Of a stretch of 42,760 nucleotides of DNA, positions 25,769 to 34,371 are shown in pieces. Below the pieces are notes generated by a model. It did no database searches. It saw only the letters and a program-made list of their open reading frames with translations, and was not told the origin of the DNA. Position 1 is the stretch's first letter. Each line of letters begins with the position of its first letter. The position numbers and the translations under genes were made by a program. Origin of the DNA: Pseudomonadales bacterium (GTDB taxonomy: Bacteria > Pseudomonadota > Gammaproteobacteria > Pseudomonadales > Azotimanducaceae); contig JAJECH010000010.1 in assembly GCA_022822135.1 (NCBI GenBank), positions 1 to 42,760 of the forward strand, read 5' to 3'.

Positions 25769-27478
25769 CTAAAGATCCTCTGCTCCGACCTGACCTCGTT
25801 CCATCCAGGCTTTCATGACTGCAGCTCTCTCATGCTCTAACAACATCTGATAACTCAAAGCTACGTAATGATGCTCCTTCGTTGTTTCGTCTTCATCGTA
25901 ATTTCGATCTACAGAACAGAATGCAGTAATTCCCCGCTCAGGTAACCCGCGACTATCACATTGTCCGATCGGAGCACGTCCGTATGTTCCATTGTTATAG
26001 CGATAGTCGGTACATTCTCCGTACTTGCCCCTTAGCAACTCACGTAATCGCAGGGCTTCTACTTCGCAAGAATCTTCGGATTGGAACGAACCGATTTTGG
26101 CGCTGATTCCAGTAACTCCTGCATCCCACGTTAGCTTTGCGGTGTAATCACTGCCTCCTGCGACCGGACGAGGCGGATGAATGTCACTTACGATATGCCC
26201 CCCGGGACGAAGTTCGAAGTATCCAGAATAGTATTCGGAAAGAAACCAGCGACTACCGTCATAGTTATAGCGTTCAGTCCGACTAGGATACGCCCATAGC
26301 ATGGTAACGGCCATTTCGTCAAGGCAAGACCGATTTCCGCACGTGAGTTGCGTTATCTGATTGAACCCGGCTGGACCGAAAAGCAAGCCGAACGCCCCAT
26401 CTATTGGCGCACGACCAACGGTCGGTGCTGTTGACGACGGCAGTGAAGCGCTGTTCAAAATGAAGTCTTGCACTTCGTCCTGAGAGAACGACGCCTCGAA
26501 TAACACGTTGTCTGATTGATCAAAGAGGGACCATTGCCCCGTACGCTGACCATTTTCGAAATTCCCTATCCTACGGAATCCGTCCTCGGAAATTAGCACT
26601 TCGGCGCCGTGCTTCATTCCGTCGACGTATGTCACTTCAACCGAACCACTTTCTCGGTCTTTCGGAATTGCAACCCATGTCCCGTCCCGCAATCCGTTCG
26701 CAAAACTCCCGGTCACTTGGTAGTCAGGGTCCTTATGCATATAGAAATACTTGCCTTGGAGTTTCCCAACCGTATAGTTTTTTTCTTCGATGATTTCCTC
26801 TCGCGCATCCACAAGTAGCCATCGTCCGGTGGGCTCGCCACTCATGTATTCGCCAGTCGTTACGTACCCGTCCGCGTGTGGGAACACCCATTTTCCTTCG
26901 ATTTTACCGTCTACGTATTCACCTTTTGCTCGAAAGCCGTCCCACGTTGCTATTTCCCAATAACCATTCGGTGAACCGTGCACATACTCACCGCCGCCGA
27001 CAATTCTCCCGTCCGCATCGAATGTATCCCACCTTCCGACCTCTTTTCCAGCGACGTATTCGCCTTTGCTTTGCCAGTCATCCCCTAATGAAATGACCCA
27101 TATACCATCTCTCCTGCCATCCACGTATGGTCCAGGTCCGTCGCCTTTTCGTGTTACCGATTCACCGTCATCCGTCCAACTCCACGTTAAGGTCCCGTCC
27201 CCTGTTAGTCTGCCTCCTTGACATTCTGCCGATCCATCAAACGTCACTGTTTCACTTGGTCTCGGGACCCGATTCCACACATGACAGTTTGGCATTGTTT
27301 CAATCAAGATCCAGCACGCCGGTTCTCCCTCTTCCCCCGTACATATCGGAACCATCTCGGATTCGCGACTTTCATCCGCAGGGTTGGATAAAGCGAACAT
27401 GCATGCGAAAACGATGCAAACCTTTGAATATATCGCCGCGGGTATTTGACTGTCGAAACTCAAACTGAACGCTTCCAT
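25769..27478 (-). CDS. Exported MORN/YwqK-like repeat protein, paralog 2
   Basis: 569 residues from ATG 27478 (MEAFSLSFDS; an upstream TTG at 27496 would add six residues). The N-terminal segment IPAAIYSKVCIVFACMFALS is a signal peptide or anchor nearly matching paralog 1. The Cys module PICTGEEGEPACW/MPNCHVWN follows. Then come about ten tandem repeats of about 20-25 residues (GKEVGRWDTFDADGRIVGGG, GEPTGRWLLVDAREEIIEEK, GLRDGTWVAIPKDRESG), about five more than paralog 1. The last about 212 residues, from GAFGLLFG, share six cysteines, the PPRP motif and the ML..ER.....W M..G...EDL ending with paralog 1. It probably acts in the periplasm or at the surface; the function is unknown. Confidence 0.85.
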   Translation of the reverse strand: MEAFSLSFDSQIPAAIYSKVCIVFACMFALSNPADESRESEMVPICTGEEGEPACWILIETMPNCHVWNRVPRPSETVTFDGSAECQGGRLTGDGTLTWSWTDDGESVTRKGDGPGPYVDGRRDGIWVISLGDDWQSKGEYVAGKEVGRWDTFDADGRIVGGGEYVHGSPNGYWEIATWDGFRAKGEYVDGKIEGKWVFPHADGYVTTGEYMSGEPTGRWLLVDAREEIIEEKNYTVGKLQGKYFYMHKDPDYQVTGSFANGLRDGTWVAIPKDRESGSVEVTYVDGMKHGAEVLISEDGFRRIGNFENGQRTGQWSLFDQSDNVLFEASFSQDEVQDFILNSASLPSSTAPTVGRAPIDGAFGLLFGPAGFNQITQLTCGNRSCLDEMAVTMLWAYPSRTERYNYDGSRWFLSEYYSGYFELRPGGHIVSDIHPPRPVAGGSDYTAKLTWDAGVTGISAKIGSFQSEDSCEVEALRLRELLRGKYGECTDYRYNNGTYGRAPIGQCDSRGLPERGITAFCSVDRNYDEDETTKEHHYVALSYQMLLEHERAAVMKAWMERGQVGAEDL

Positions 27479-28082
27479 GAAGGTGCCGTAACCCAACTCA
27501 TGGCTTCCATGCGCTCCTTACGAATCAAGAGCGAAGGAATCCGTCAAGACGCGATCTTCAGTGCTGTGAACTGATCCCTAGGTTATTCAACAATCCGAGA
27601 AGAAAAACACAAGACATCCGATCTAAACGCGTGAGAATTCTTTTGGGCAAAGCACCGCTTCATCAATCCTCTTCCTCTGAATGGACTTCGCCCGATCAAT
27701 TTTCAAGCACGGGTGATCGTGAAATGAACCATTGAGGTGATATAGTAACATCGAACCGAGCAACTGCTCCCCCTTAACGGTAATAGCGAGATACGGATAC
27801 CTATTAGGCGTAAATTTGCAGCTAATGTATGACAATTCACTCTCATTTAAATCATTTGAAGCGACAACGTAGCTCGGGGATGAGCACGTTGAGAAGCAGA
27901 GATTCTTAGCAGGAATCGACTTCATGAACTTACGGCTATCGATCTATTAAGCTGGGCAGCTCAACGATTTACCGGACATACTCTGAAGGTAAAACTTGGT
28001 CAAGATCGGTGCTTCTCTAGAATGTCGCACCGTGCTGGCGTCGTCGTGCCGGTGTGATGCAACGTGATACGGAGATAGGAGT
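27479..28082. other. Right boundary region of the accessory island
   Basis: 604 bases between the second MORN-like gene and the metallophosphoesterase. It contains one doubtful small reverse frame (listed separately) and otherwise no recognisable element, repeat or terminator. Confidence 0.4.
27623..27925 (-). CDS. Small hypothetical protein, doubtful
   Basis: A 100-codon frame from an ATG at 27925 (MKSIPAKNLCFSTCSS..., ending CPKEFSRV). It has five cysteines and mixed composition, no membrane segment, no family resemblance and no good ribosome site. It may be chance. Confidence 0.25.
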   Translation of the reverse strand: MKSIPAKNLCFSTCSSPSYVVASNDLNESELSYISCKFTPNRYPYLAITVKGEQLLGSMLLYHLNGSFHDHPCLKIDRAKSIQRKRIDEAVLCPKEFSRV

Positions 28083-28676
28083 TTGGCGACAAGAATCGGT
28101 TTGGTGTCCGACACCCATATCCCCGAGAGTCAGAAGGAACTATGGCCGCAGGTTTACGACGCGTTTAAAGGCGTGGACTGCATTTTTCACGGCGGCGACA
28201 TTCACGACGTTGCCTTATTGGATACGTTTGAGCAGATCGCACCCATTTATTGTGCCAGGGGTAACGGCGAAGACGGAAGCGGCGGCCGACCGATCCAACC
28301 TGAAGATCCACGTGTTAAGTACTCCTGGACACTCGAGATCGAAGAGCTAACGGTCGGCTTAACTCACTATATTTCGATGTTGCCTGGTGACGATACTTTT
28401 TCGTTCCAGAAGTCAGTTGAGCGTTATTTCCCTGACAAGCGACCCGACGTCATCGTGTTTGGCGATACTCATACCGAATTGATCGAAGAAGTTGAGGGCG
28501 TGTTGTGTGTCAATCCGGGTTCACCGACCTATCCACACAATTACGACACCCAATACGGCACCATCGGATTTTTGGAGATCGAAGGTCGCGACTCCCGCGC
28601 GTCGGTTTGGTTGATCAATGACGACGGAATCGAACCGTTTCAGTGGGATGAAGCGCCACCTTGGAAGCGGCGTTAG
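28083..28676 (+). CDS. YfcE/MJ0936-type metallophosphoesterase
   Basis: A 197-residue calcineurin-like phosphoesterase with all dinuclear-metal motifs in order: SDTHIPE (Asp, His), GGDIHD (Asp), RGNGED (Asn), a His in LTHYISM, and FGDTHTE (two ligands), followed by NPGSPTYP. This is the YfcE/MJ0936 group of small phosphodiesterases; the substrate is not known. The start is TTG 28083, with GGAG nine bases upstream (28073-28076); no earlier standard start fits the fold. It converges with an SDR gene across a strong hairpin. Confidence 0.9.
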   Translation: MATRIGLVSDTHIPESQKELWPQVYDAFKGVDCIFHGGDIHDVALLDTFEQIAPIYCARGNGEDGSGGRPIQPEDPRVKYSWTLEIEELTVGLTHYISMLPGDDTFSFQKSVERYFPDKRPDVIVFGDTHTELIEEVEGVLCVNPGSPTYPHNYDTQYGTIGFLEIEGRDSRASVWLINDDGIEPFQWDEAPPWKRR

Positions 28677-28690
28677 GCTACTTCGGACCC

Positions 28691-28711
28691 GCCGCGCGAG
28701 ATTCGCGCGGC
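28691..28711. terminator. Hairpin between convergent genes
   Basis: The perfect 9-bp stem GCCGCGCGA/TCGCGCGGC with a 3-base loop lies 14 bases after the metallophosphoesterase stop and 16 bases from the SDR stop. No T-run on either side; it is probably a bidirectional 3'-end structure. Confidence 0.55.
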
Positions 28712-28727
28712 AAGTACCAACAATTCA

Positions 28728-29606
28728 CTAGACCATCCCTCGCATTGGGTTAATCGCCGGCCACGATTCCTTCGTTGCAAGGATCCTTTCACCTACTTCT
28801 GAAACATCCCACGGACCTTCGGACTCATCCTGACGGGCAATTTCTTGCAGTTGCCATGAGAGCATCGATACCCGGTTACCTGCAACTAACCACGTTCTGC
28901 CCGTCACTTCCTTGGCTTCGTCTGAGCACAACCAAACGACCATCGGCGATACGCGTTCTGGCGGGAAATTGTCCTTCACCTGATCTGGGAAGATATCGTC
29001 CGTCAGGCGTGAGAGAGCTGTAGGTGCAAGAATATTGACCGTGATGCCGTACTTCATACCTTCTAGGTATAGGCAACGTGCCATTCCTGCGATCCCTGCT
29101 TTGGCGGCACCGTAATTGGTTTGCCCGAAATTACCCAATAGACCAGAAGTCGAGCTCGTTACGACGATTCGACCACCCGTTTCCTGTGCGATCATCTGGT
29201 CGTAGGCTGCTTTCGTTGTTAAGTAGGTCCCTTTGAGGTGAACGTTTACGACGACATCCCACATGTCGTCGGTCATGTTCTTGAATGACTTGTCACGCAA
29301 GATTCCCGCGTTTGCAATGCAGATGTCGAGCTTGCCGAAGTTGTCTACGGCAGTTTGAGTCATCGCCTTAGCTTCTTCAGGTACAGAAACGTTGCCGTAG
29401 TCGGCAACGGCATTTCCGCCAGCCGCTTTGATCTCGTTGACAACCTCGTCGGCCATACTGTGACCCGACCCGGTGCCGTCGCGAGCACCGCCTAAATCAT
29501 TGACAACGACACTGGCACCTTCTTCAGCAAGCAGCAATGCGTGCGTTCGACCCAAGCCGCCACCAGCGCCCGTGACTAGGGCGACCTTACCGTCAAGTAG
29601 TCCCAT
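28728..29606 (-). CDS. SDR oxidoreductase resembling the hydroxyacyl-CoA dehydrogenase of MFE-2
   Basis: 292 residues from ATG 29606, chosen because AGAGGT precedes it by seven bases; an ATG nine codons upstream has no such site. It has TGAGGGLGR (12-20), NDLGGARDGTGSG (typical of the MFE-2/17-beta-HSD4 group), ANAG, and catalytic S151/S152, Y165 and K169. A C-terminal extension after the Rossmann core (RTWLVAGNRVSMLSWQLQE) is also typical of that group. A role in beta-oxidation-like turnover of acyl-CoA or steroid side chains is plausible, but no acyl-CoA genes are adjacent. It is divergent from the next SDR, with about 160 bases between. Confidence 0.9.
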   Translation of the reverse strand: MGLLDGKVALVTGAGGGLGRTHALLLAEEGASVVVNDLGGARDGTGSGHSMADEVVNEIKAAGGNAVADYGNVSVPEEAKAMTQTAVDNFGKLDICIANAGILRDKSFKNMTDDMWDVVVNVHLKGTYLTTKAAYDQMIAQETGGRIVVTSSTSGLLGNFGQTNYGAAKAGIAGMARCLYLEGMKYGITVNILAPTALSRLTDDIFPDQVKDNFPPERVSPMVVWLCSDEAKEVTGRTWLVAGNRVSMLSWQLQEIARQDESEGPWDVSEVGERILATKESWPAINPMRGMV

Positions 29607-29767
29607 GAAATACCTCTGATTACGAATCGACATTGAAATTTAGGCGGTCGATTTTAGTTTTGGCGCAGATGTAGAAATGGCTTCTACACCGCAAATCGCG
29701 CGGAAGGATTCAGTTTTTTGGTATTTTGTCGGCTTCGATAATCCGCACTGCACGATTGGAGAACGTT

Positions 29768-30526
29768 ATGGACGAGCTGTTTCGGTTTGATGGCAAAGTT
29801 GCAGTAATCACGGGGGGAAGCAGAGGTTTAGGTAAGGCAATGGCGTTGGCTTTCGCGGAGCGAGGCGCGGACGTCGTCATTGCTAGTCGTAAGTTGGAGA
29901 ACTGCGAGTCAGTTGCAAACGAAGTTAGGGCGTTAGGTCAGCGCGCGTTGGCGCGAGATTGCCATGTAGGTCGGTGGGAAGATCTCGACCGCTTGGCCGA
30001 TGATGCTTACCGTGAGTTCGGTAAAGTGGACATTCTCATCAACAACGCGGGTATGTCGCCGCTGTATCCGAGTTTGTCTGCCGTTACGGAGGAATTGTTC
30101 GACAAAGTGGTTGGCGTGAATCTCAAAGGACCCTATCGACTATCCGCCTTGATCGGCGAACGCATGATGGAACAAGAGGAAGGAGGGTGCATCATCAATG
30201 TCAGCAGTAACGCGGCCACTCATCCTTCACCGAATGCGGAACCGTATGGCGCATGTAAAGCAGGTATCAACTCGCTGACGTTGTCCCTCGCCCACGCTTT
30301 TGCACCAAAAGTAAGAGTGAACTGCATACAGCCGGGACCATTTCTCACGGACATCTCCAAAGCATGGGATCTGGAGGCGTTCAACCGTGACGCCAAAAAG
30401 AACATTGCGCTTCAGCGTGGCGGTGAACCGGAAGAAGTCGTCGGTGCAGCACTGTATCTTGCGGGACCGACCGGTTCCTACACGACCGGGGCGGTGATTC
30501 CCATCGATGGTGGCAGCCGCAACTAG
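29768..30526 (+). CDS. SDR-family oxidoreductase
   Basis: 252 residues from ATG 29768, which has GGAGA five bases upstream; a start 14 codons earlier lacks support. It has TGGSRGLGK (15-23), SRK after beta-2 (Arg, suggesting NADP), NNAG, catalytic S147, Y160 and K164, NCIQPGPFLTDIS and GAVIPIDGGS. This is a classical SDR of the 3-oxoacyl-ACP-reductase-like group; the substrate is unknown. Its stop codon shares CTAG with the stop of the convergent ATP-grasp gene. Confidence 0.92.
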   Translation: MDELFRFDGKVAVITGGSRGLGKAMALAFAERGADVVIASRKLENCESVANEVRALGQRALARDCHVGRWEDLDRLADDAYREFGKVDILINNAGMSPLYPSLSAVTEELFDKVVGVNLKGPYRLSALIGERMMEQEEGGCIINVSSNAATHPSPNAEPYGACKAGINSLTLSLAHAFAPKVRVNCIQPGPFLTDISKAWDLEAFNRDAKKNIALQRGGEPEEVVGAALYLAGPTGSYTTGAVIPIDGGSRN

Positions 30527-31389
30527 CGGCGTGACGCTTCAAAGAGTGCTGGTAGTTTCGTAGCGTAATCCACGCCTGTCAGGTTTTCCATCGTCTGAAA
30601 CCAGCCTGGGTTAACAAAGTTAACGTCGAGAAGGTAGGGGTACGCGATATCGATCGCACACGCGCGTATCCCCAACTCGACGAGGTCGTGTGCAACGGAC
30701 CGGACCATTTCTACTTCTAGATCGTTGGGTTCGCAGACGGTGGCTGATGAAGCGGCGTTCATATTGCCGCGAAGCCCGACCTTGACTTTTTGATATGCGT
30801 CGAGTTCTGACCCCATCGCGACGAACCATCGCTGCTCCCGTTCCGTCTGTACACGTTCTTGGATGATCGTGTATCCGTCGCGAGTGAGATGCTCGAGAAT
30901 TTGTTCGAGATTTACATCGTTCGCCTGTAGCTCAAAAACGTCACGACCAAAACTCCCAGCGGTTGGTTTTGCAATCCAATACCCTCCGCCGCGAACGTGG
31001 TCTGCCAATTCCTCCGCGTTGGCAGAAACGATCGTAATGGGGGAGTATCGACTCAAACTCGTCATCGCGAGAGTTGCTTTGTTGTGATAGAGTAGAAACG
31101 CTTCAATCGAATTAACGAACTTATTCTGGTCTACTGCATGCAGTAGCTGCATACGATCGAGAAACGTCGTTCTGCTGCCAAAACCTATCGGCCAAATCCA
31201 ATCAAACTCGTCGATGTCCACACCCATATCTTGGCCATGCACGTAATTCAAATGGCCGCGGTCCAGCGTAAGTGCGTCGTGCGCCACGGTTTCCACACGC
31301 CAGTCGCATGACAGGAATGAGCGCTCGAGGCGACGCAGGTTATCGGTGTGAGATTCCCGTTCCGAACCGATGAGAAGCAACTTTGGCAC
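30523..31389 (-). CDS. ATP-grasp family protein, glutathione-synthetase-like
   Basis: 288 residues from GTG 31389. The N-terminal third is Rossmann-like (KLLLIGSERESHTDNLRRLE). The ATP-grasp core contains YWIAKPTAGSFGRDVFEL (phosphate-binding loop), TIIQERVQ, then a Mg-binding end with ACAIDIAYPYLLDVNFVNPGWFQ (Asp and Asn ligands). The size and layout resemble GshB/RimK-type ligases that join a carboxylate to an amine. It is not clearly glutathione synthetase because no gshA is adjacent. It is a single gene, convergent with the SDR and divergent from nadA. Confidence 0.85.
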   Translation of the reverse strand: MPKLLLIGSERESHTDNLRRLERSFLSCDWRVETVAHDALTLDRGHLNYVHGQDMGVDIDEFDWIWPIGFGSRTTFLDRMQLLHAVDQNKFVNSIEAFLLYHNKATLAMTSLSRYSPITIVSANAEELADHVRGGGYWIAKPTAGSFGRDVFELQANDVNLEQILEHLTRDGYTIIQERVQTEREQRWFVAMGSELDAYQKVKVGLRGNMNAASSATVCEPNDLEVEMVRSVAHDLVELGIRACAIDIAYPYLLDVNFVNPGWFQTMENLTGVDYATKLPALFEASRR

Positions 31390-31542
31390 AGGTATTAGGA
31401 AGAGCCTAAACGTGTTGGGAAGTCTATTTGCAATTGAACTGACTCATTCTCGTTGCGATTTAAGATGCGCTGAAATCAACTGATTTGCAATCATTTCACT
31501 AAACTTAGATCGTGTTAATCCCGAAAGAGGACGGTAGAAGCC

Positions 31543-32586
31543 ATTAATACAGGTACGGTTATTGAACGCGACTATGGGCTGAATCCACAGGAAGTCCCAC
31601 TCTATCTACCTCGTAAAGTTAATGAAAACGAGCGAGAGCAACTTAAGTCAGAAATTAAGGAATTACTCTCCGAGCTCGACGCTGTATTAATTTCGCACTA
31701 CTACGTTGATGCGGATGTGCAGGACTTAGCGGTAGAGACTGGTGGCTGCGTGTCGGATTCCTTGGAGATGGCGCGATTCGGGCGTGACCACGAAGCATCG
31801 ACGCTAGTGGTTGCTGGCGTGCGCTTTATGGGAGAGACGGCAAAGATCCTCTCGCCGGAAAAGCGAGTCCTTATGCCGACACTCAAGGCAGAATGTTCGT
31901 TGGATCTTGGTTGTCCACCGGACGAGTTCAAGGCGTTTTGCGACGAACATCCAGACCGAAGTGTCGTCGTCTATGCGAACACATCAGTCGAAGTGAAGGC
32001 ACTGGCTGACTGGGTCGTTACATCAAGCGTTGGTCTGCAAATCGCTTCTCACCTGACTGCTCAGGGCGAGAAACTGATCTGGGCTCCAGATCGTCATCTC
32101 GGTGCGTATATCCAACAACAAACGGGTGCAGACATGATCCTCTGGTCCGGTGCGTGTGTCGTCCACGAGGAGTTCAAGTATCAAGCGTTGCTTGACATGA
32201 AGGCAATTTATCCAGACGCCGGGGTTCTAGTTCATCCAGAATCGCCAGCCGCTGTCATAGGCATTGCTGACTGTGTCGGATCAACGAGTCAGATCCTCAA
32301 TGCGGCCTCCGAACTACCGATGAACCGGTTCATCGTTGCGACTGATCGTGGGTTGTTTCATCAACTCCGTCGGAAGAATCCCGAGAAGATTTTCGTGGAA
32401 GCGCCTACCGCCGGTGACGGTGCAACGTGCCGAAGTTGCGCGCACTGTCCGTGGATGGCGATGAATGAACTACACGTACTGCGTGACTCGCTTCTTAGTC
32501 AGACGAACGAGATTTTCGTTGATCCCGAAGTCGGCGCACGCGCGATGAAACCGTTACAGCGGATGTTGGATTTTCCGCGAAACTAG
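31543..32586 (+). CDS. nadA: Quinolinate synthase NadA, apparently starting at ATT
   Basis: A [4Fe-4S] enzyme that condenses iminoaspartate with dihydroxyacetone phosphate to quinolinate for NAD synthesis. The cluster cysteines sit in [21 protein letters not shown] and [10 protein letters not shown]. The only standard in-frame start, GTG 31717, would remove the conserved [15 protein letters not shown] segment. The frame is open and conserved upstream to a TAA at 31516, with no ATG, GTG or TTG. ATT at 31543, 11 bases after AGAGGA, gives 347 residues, the family's normal length. CTG 31579 is a second candidate. Its stop overlaps the stop of bepA. The family is certain; the start is inferred. 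Confidence 0.95.
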   Translation: MNTGTVIERDYGLNPQEVPLYLPRKVNENEREQLKSEIKELLSELDAVLISHYYVDADVQDLAVETGGCVSDSLEMARFGRDHEASTLVVAGVRFMGETAKILSPEKRVLMPTLKAECSLDLGCPPDEFKAFCDEHPDRSVVVYANTSVEVKALADWVVTSSVGLQIASHLTAQGEKLIWAPDRHLGAYIQQQTGADMILWSGACVVHEEFKYQALLDMKAIYPDAGVLVHPESPAAVIGIADCVGSTSQILNAASELPMNRFIVATDRGLFHQLRRKNPEKIFVEAPTAGDGATCRSCAHCPWMAMNELHVLRDSLLSQTNEIFVDPEVGARAMKPLQRMLDFPRN

Positions 32587-34004
32587 CTCTCTTCCGCTCG
32601 TTCGGCTTCCGCTCTAACATCGAGCAGTCGTTGGTCGAGACTTTGCGATAAACGATTCTCTTCGCCAACTTGCTCGCGCGCTAGGCGAAGCTGCGTCATT
32701 GCACTCTTGTAGTTGCCGCGTAATACGAAAAACTCTGCGCGCGCACGATGCACGTCGACGAGGTTCTTCGCGAGACCGGCTGTTTCAGCAAGTTGATACC
32801 AGATATCTTGGTCCTCAGGGTGAAGTTTCACCTGATCCCAAAGATGCGCGACTGCTTCGTCGTTTCGACCATTTCGCGATAGTGCGTGGGCGAGGAATAA
32901 CGTGAGCGGCTGATTGTTTGGATAGATAGTGAGTTTCGACGTTAGGAGTTCGATGGCTCGATCCGTCTGATCTGCTTCGATCAATATGTCTGCGAAGCTA
33001 CCGATCACGACGATGTTGTCGGGTAGACGTTCGTAAATCGATTGCATGATCGCGATTGCTTCCTCGTGTTGGGAGCTCATCGACAAAGCGATCGCTTGTA
33101 AATAAGGTTTATCCTGAGCTTCCGCTTCACGAGCCGCTTCTTTTGCGTTCGTGATGAATCGGCTTTCTGCACGCTCACGCATCAGCTGATAGTCATTCGT
33201 AACAGGAAATATCCCGCGTGGTTTCTTAGCCGCTTCGCTACGCATGTCCGATATACGGCTTTGCGTGATAGGGTGAGTGCTGATGTACTCGGGAATTTCA
33301 CGCCGAAAGCGTGCGTTTTGTTGCATGTGTTCAAACATTCGCGCGGCTCCGTGTGGGTCAAAACCGGCACGCGTTAACGTGTTGAGCCCAACACGGTCCG
33401 CTTCCCGTTCTTGTGCCCGTGAGTATCCAAGACTCGCCGCGTCGGCGATCGCTGTAGAACCGAGCATCGTGGCTAAACCGGCGTCAGTCGCGCCTGAGGC
33501 GATGATGGCGACGGAAGTGAGATAACCTACGAGATTGCGAAAGGTCGCCATTTTTTGCTTCTCGAGTCGCCTCGCGTAGTGGCGTTGACTCAAATGCGCT
33601 AGCTCGTGTGCAATCACGGACGCGAATTCATGAATGTCTCGAGCGGTTAAGAAAAGACCGAGATTGATACCAATCACGCCGCCAGGCGCAGCAAATGCAT
33701 TGAATTGCTCCGACTTTATCACGATTGGACGGAGGTGGACGACCGTTAGATCCGAATTTTCCGCCACGCGATAGCAGTACTTTTCGACGAAGTACTTGAT
33801 TAGTGGATCATTCTCCAGTGGCACCACGCCTCGGATTTGCTGGAGAATCAGTTTACCGAGCGCATCTTCTTCGTGCGGCGCGAGAATTGCAGAGCTGCTA
33901 TCGCCTAAACTCGGAAGACGCTGAGGCTCTGCCATCGCGTACACTGCTAGCACTACGACGACAAGTCGAAACGTAGCGCGGGCGCATTTGCGAAATTGAG
34001 TCAT
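32583..34004 (-). CDS. bepA: Periplasmic M48 metalloprotease/chaperone BepA
   Basis: About 473 residues from ATG 34004 (GTG 34019 would add five). A signal peptide ([14 protein letters not shown]) is followed by an M48 peptidase domain with the zinc site [13 protein letters not shown] and the downstream third ligand in [12 protein letters not shown]-terminal TPR repeats (about 300-470, for example [21 protein letters not shown]) make it a BepA/YfgC. In E. coli this protein helps assemble or degrade LptD and other BAM substrates. That fits the nearby bamC. It is divergent from tusA. Confidence 0.94.
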   Translation of the reverse strand: MTQFRKCARATFRLVVVVLAVYAMAEPQRLPSLGDSSSAILAPHEEDALGKLILQQIRGVVPLENDPLIKYFVEKYCYRVAENSDLTVVHLRPIVIKSEQFNAFAAPGGVIGINLGLFLTARDIHEFASVIAHELAHLSQRHYARRLEKQKMATFRNLVGYLTSVAIIASGATDAGLATMLGSTAIADAASLGYSRAQEREADRVGLNTLTRAGFDPHGAARMFEHMQQNARFRREIPEYISTHPITQSRISDMRSEAAKKPRGIFPVTNDYQLMRERAESRFITNAKEAAREAEAQDKPYLQAIALSMSSQHEEAIAIMQSIYERLPDNIVVIGSFADILIEADQTDRAIELLTSKLTIYPNNQPLTLFLAHALSRNGRNDEAVAHLWDQVKLHPEDQDIWYQLAETAGLAKNLVDVHRARAEFFVLRGNYKSAMTQLRLAREQVGEENRLSQSLDQRLLDVRAEAERAEES

Positions 34005-34128
34005 CTTGTTTTGAAACACTCGGACTCGATTGCAGTCAACAAATTTACCGAGAACCCGTTCTTGTACTCAACGATAAGACCCATATTAGACTCTACGATT
34101 CACTTGCTGTCGTGCGAAAATTGTTTCT

Positions 34129-34371
34129 ATGGCTGATTCCAATGAAACGTATTTAGACGTAAAAGGTCTGAACTGTCCTATGCCACTCTTGAAGGCCAAG
34201 CGGACGCTGAATGGGATGGATGAAGGTGAACGACTGCGCGTCGTTGCGACCGACCCCGGTTCAATGAAGGACTTCACCGTTTTCGCTAAACAGGCAGGAC
34301 ACGACTTGCTGGAAGCATACGAAGATCAAGGTGTTTTCAACTACCTGCTGGTAAAGCACGCCCGTCTGTAA
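34129..34371 (+). CDS. tusA: TusA-family sulfurtransferase
   Basis: An 80-residue small protein with the diagnostic N-terminal CPMPLLKAK motif (persulfide-carrying Cys) and the two-layer fold ending LEAYEDQGVFNYLLVK. TusA relays sulfur for tRNA 2-thiouridine or molybdenum cofactor pathways; paralogs in this location may have other targets. ATG 34129 gives the normal length. The stop TAA overlaps the perM ATG by one base. Confidence 0.93.
   Translation: MADSNETYLDVKGLNCPMPLLKAKRTLNGMDEGERLRVVATDPGSMKDFTVFAKQAGHDLLEAYEDQGVFNYLLVKHARL

Noticed and set aside
27127-27468. 113-codon forward frame
   Set aside because: Antisense shadow of the second MORN-like gene.
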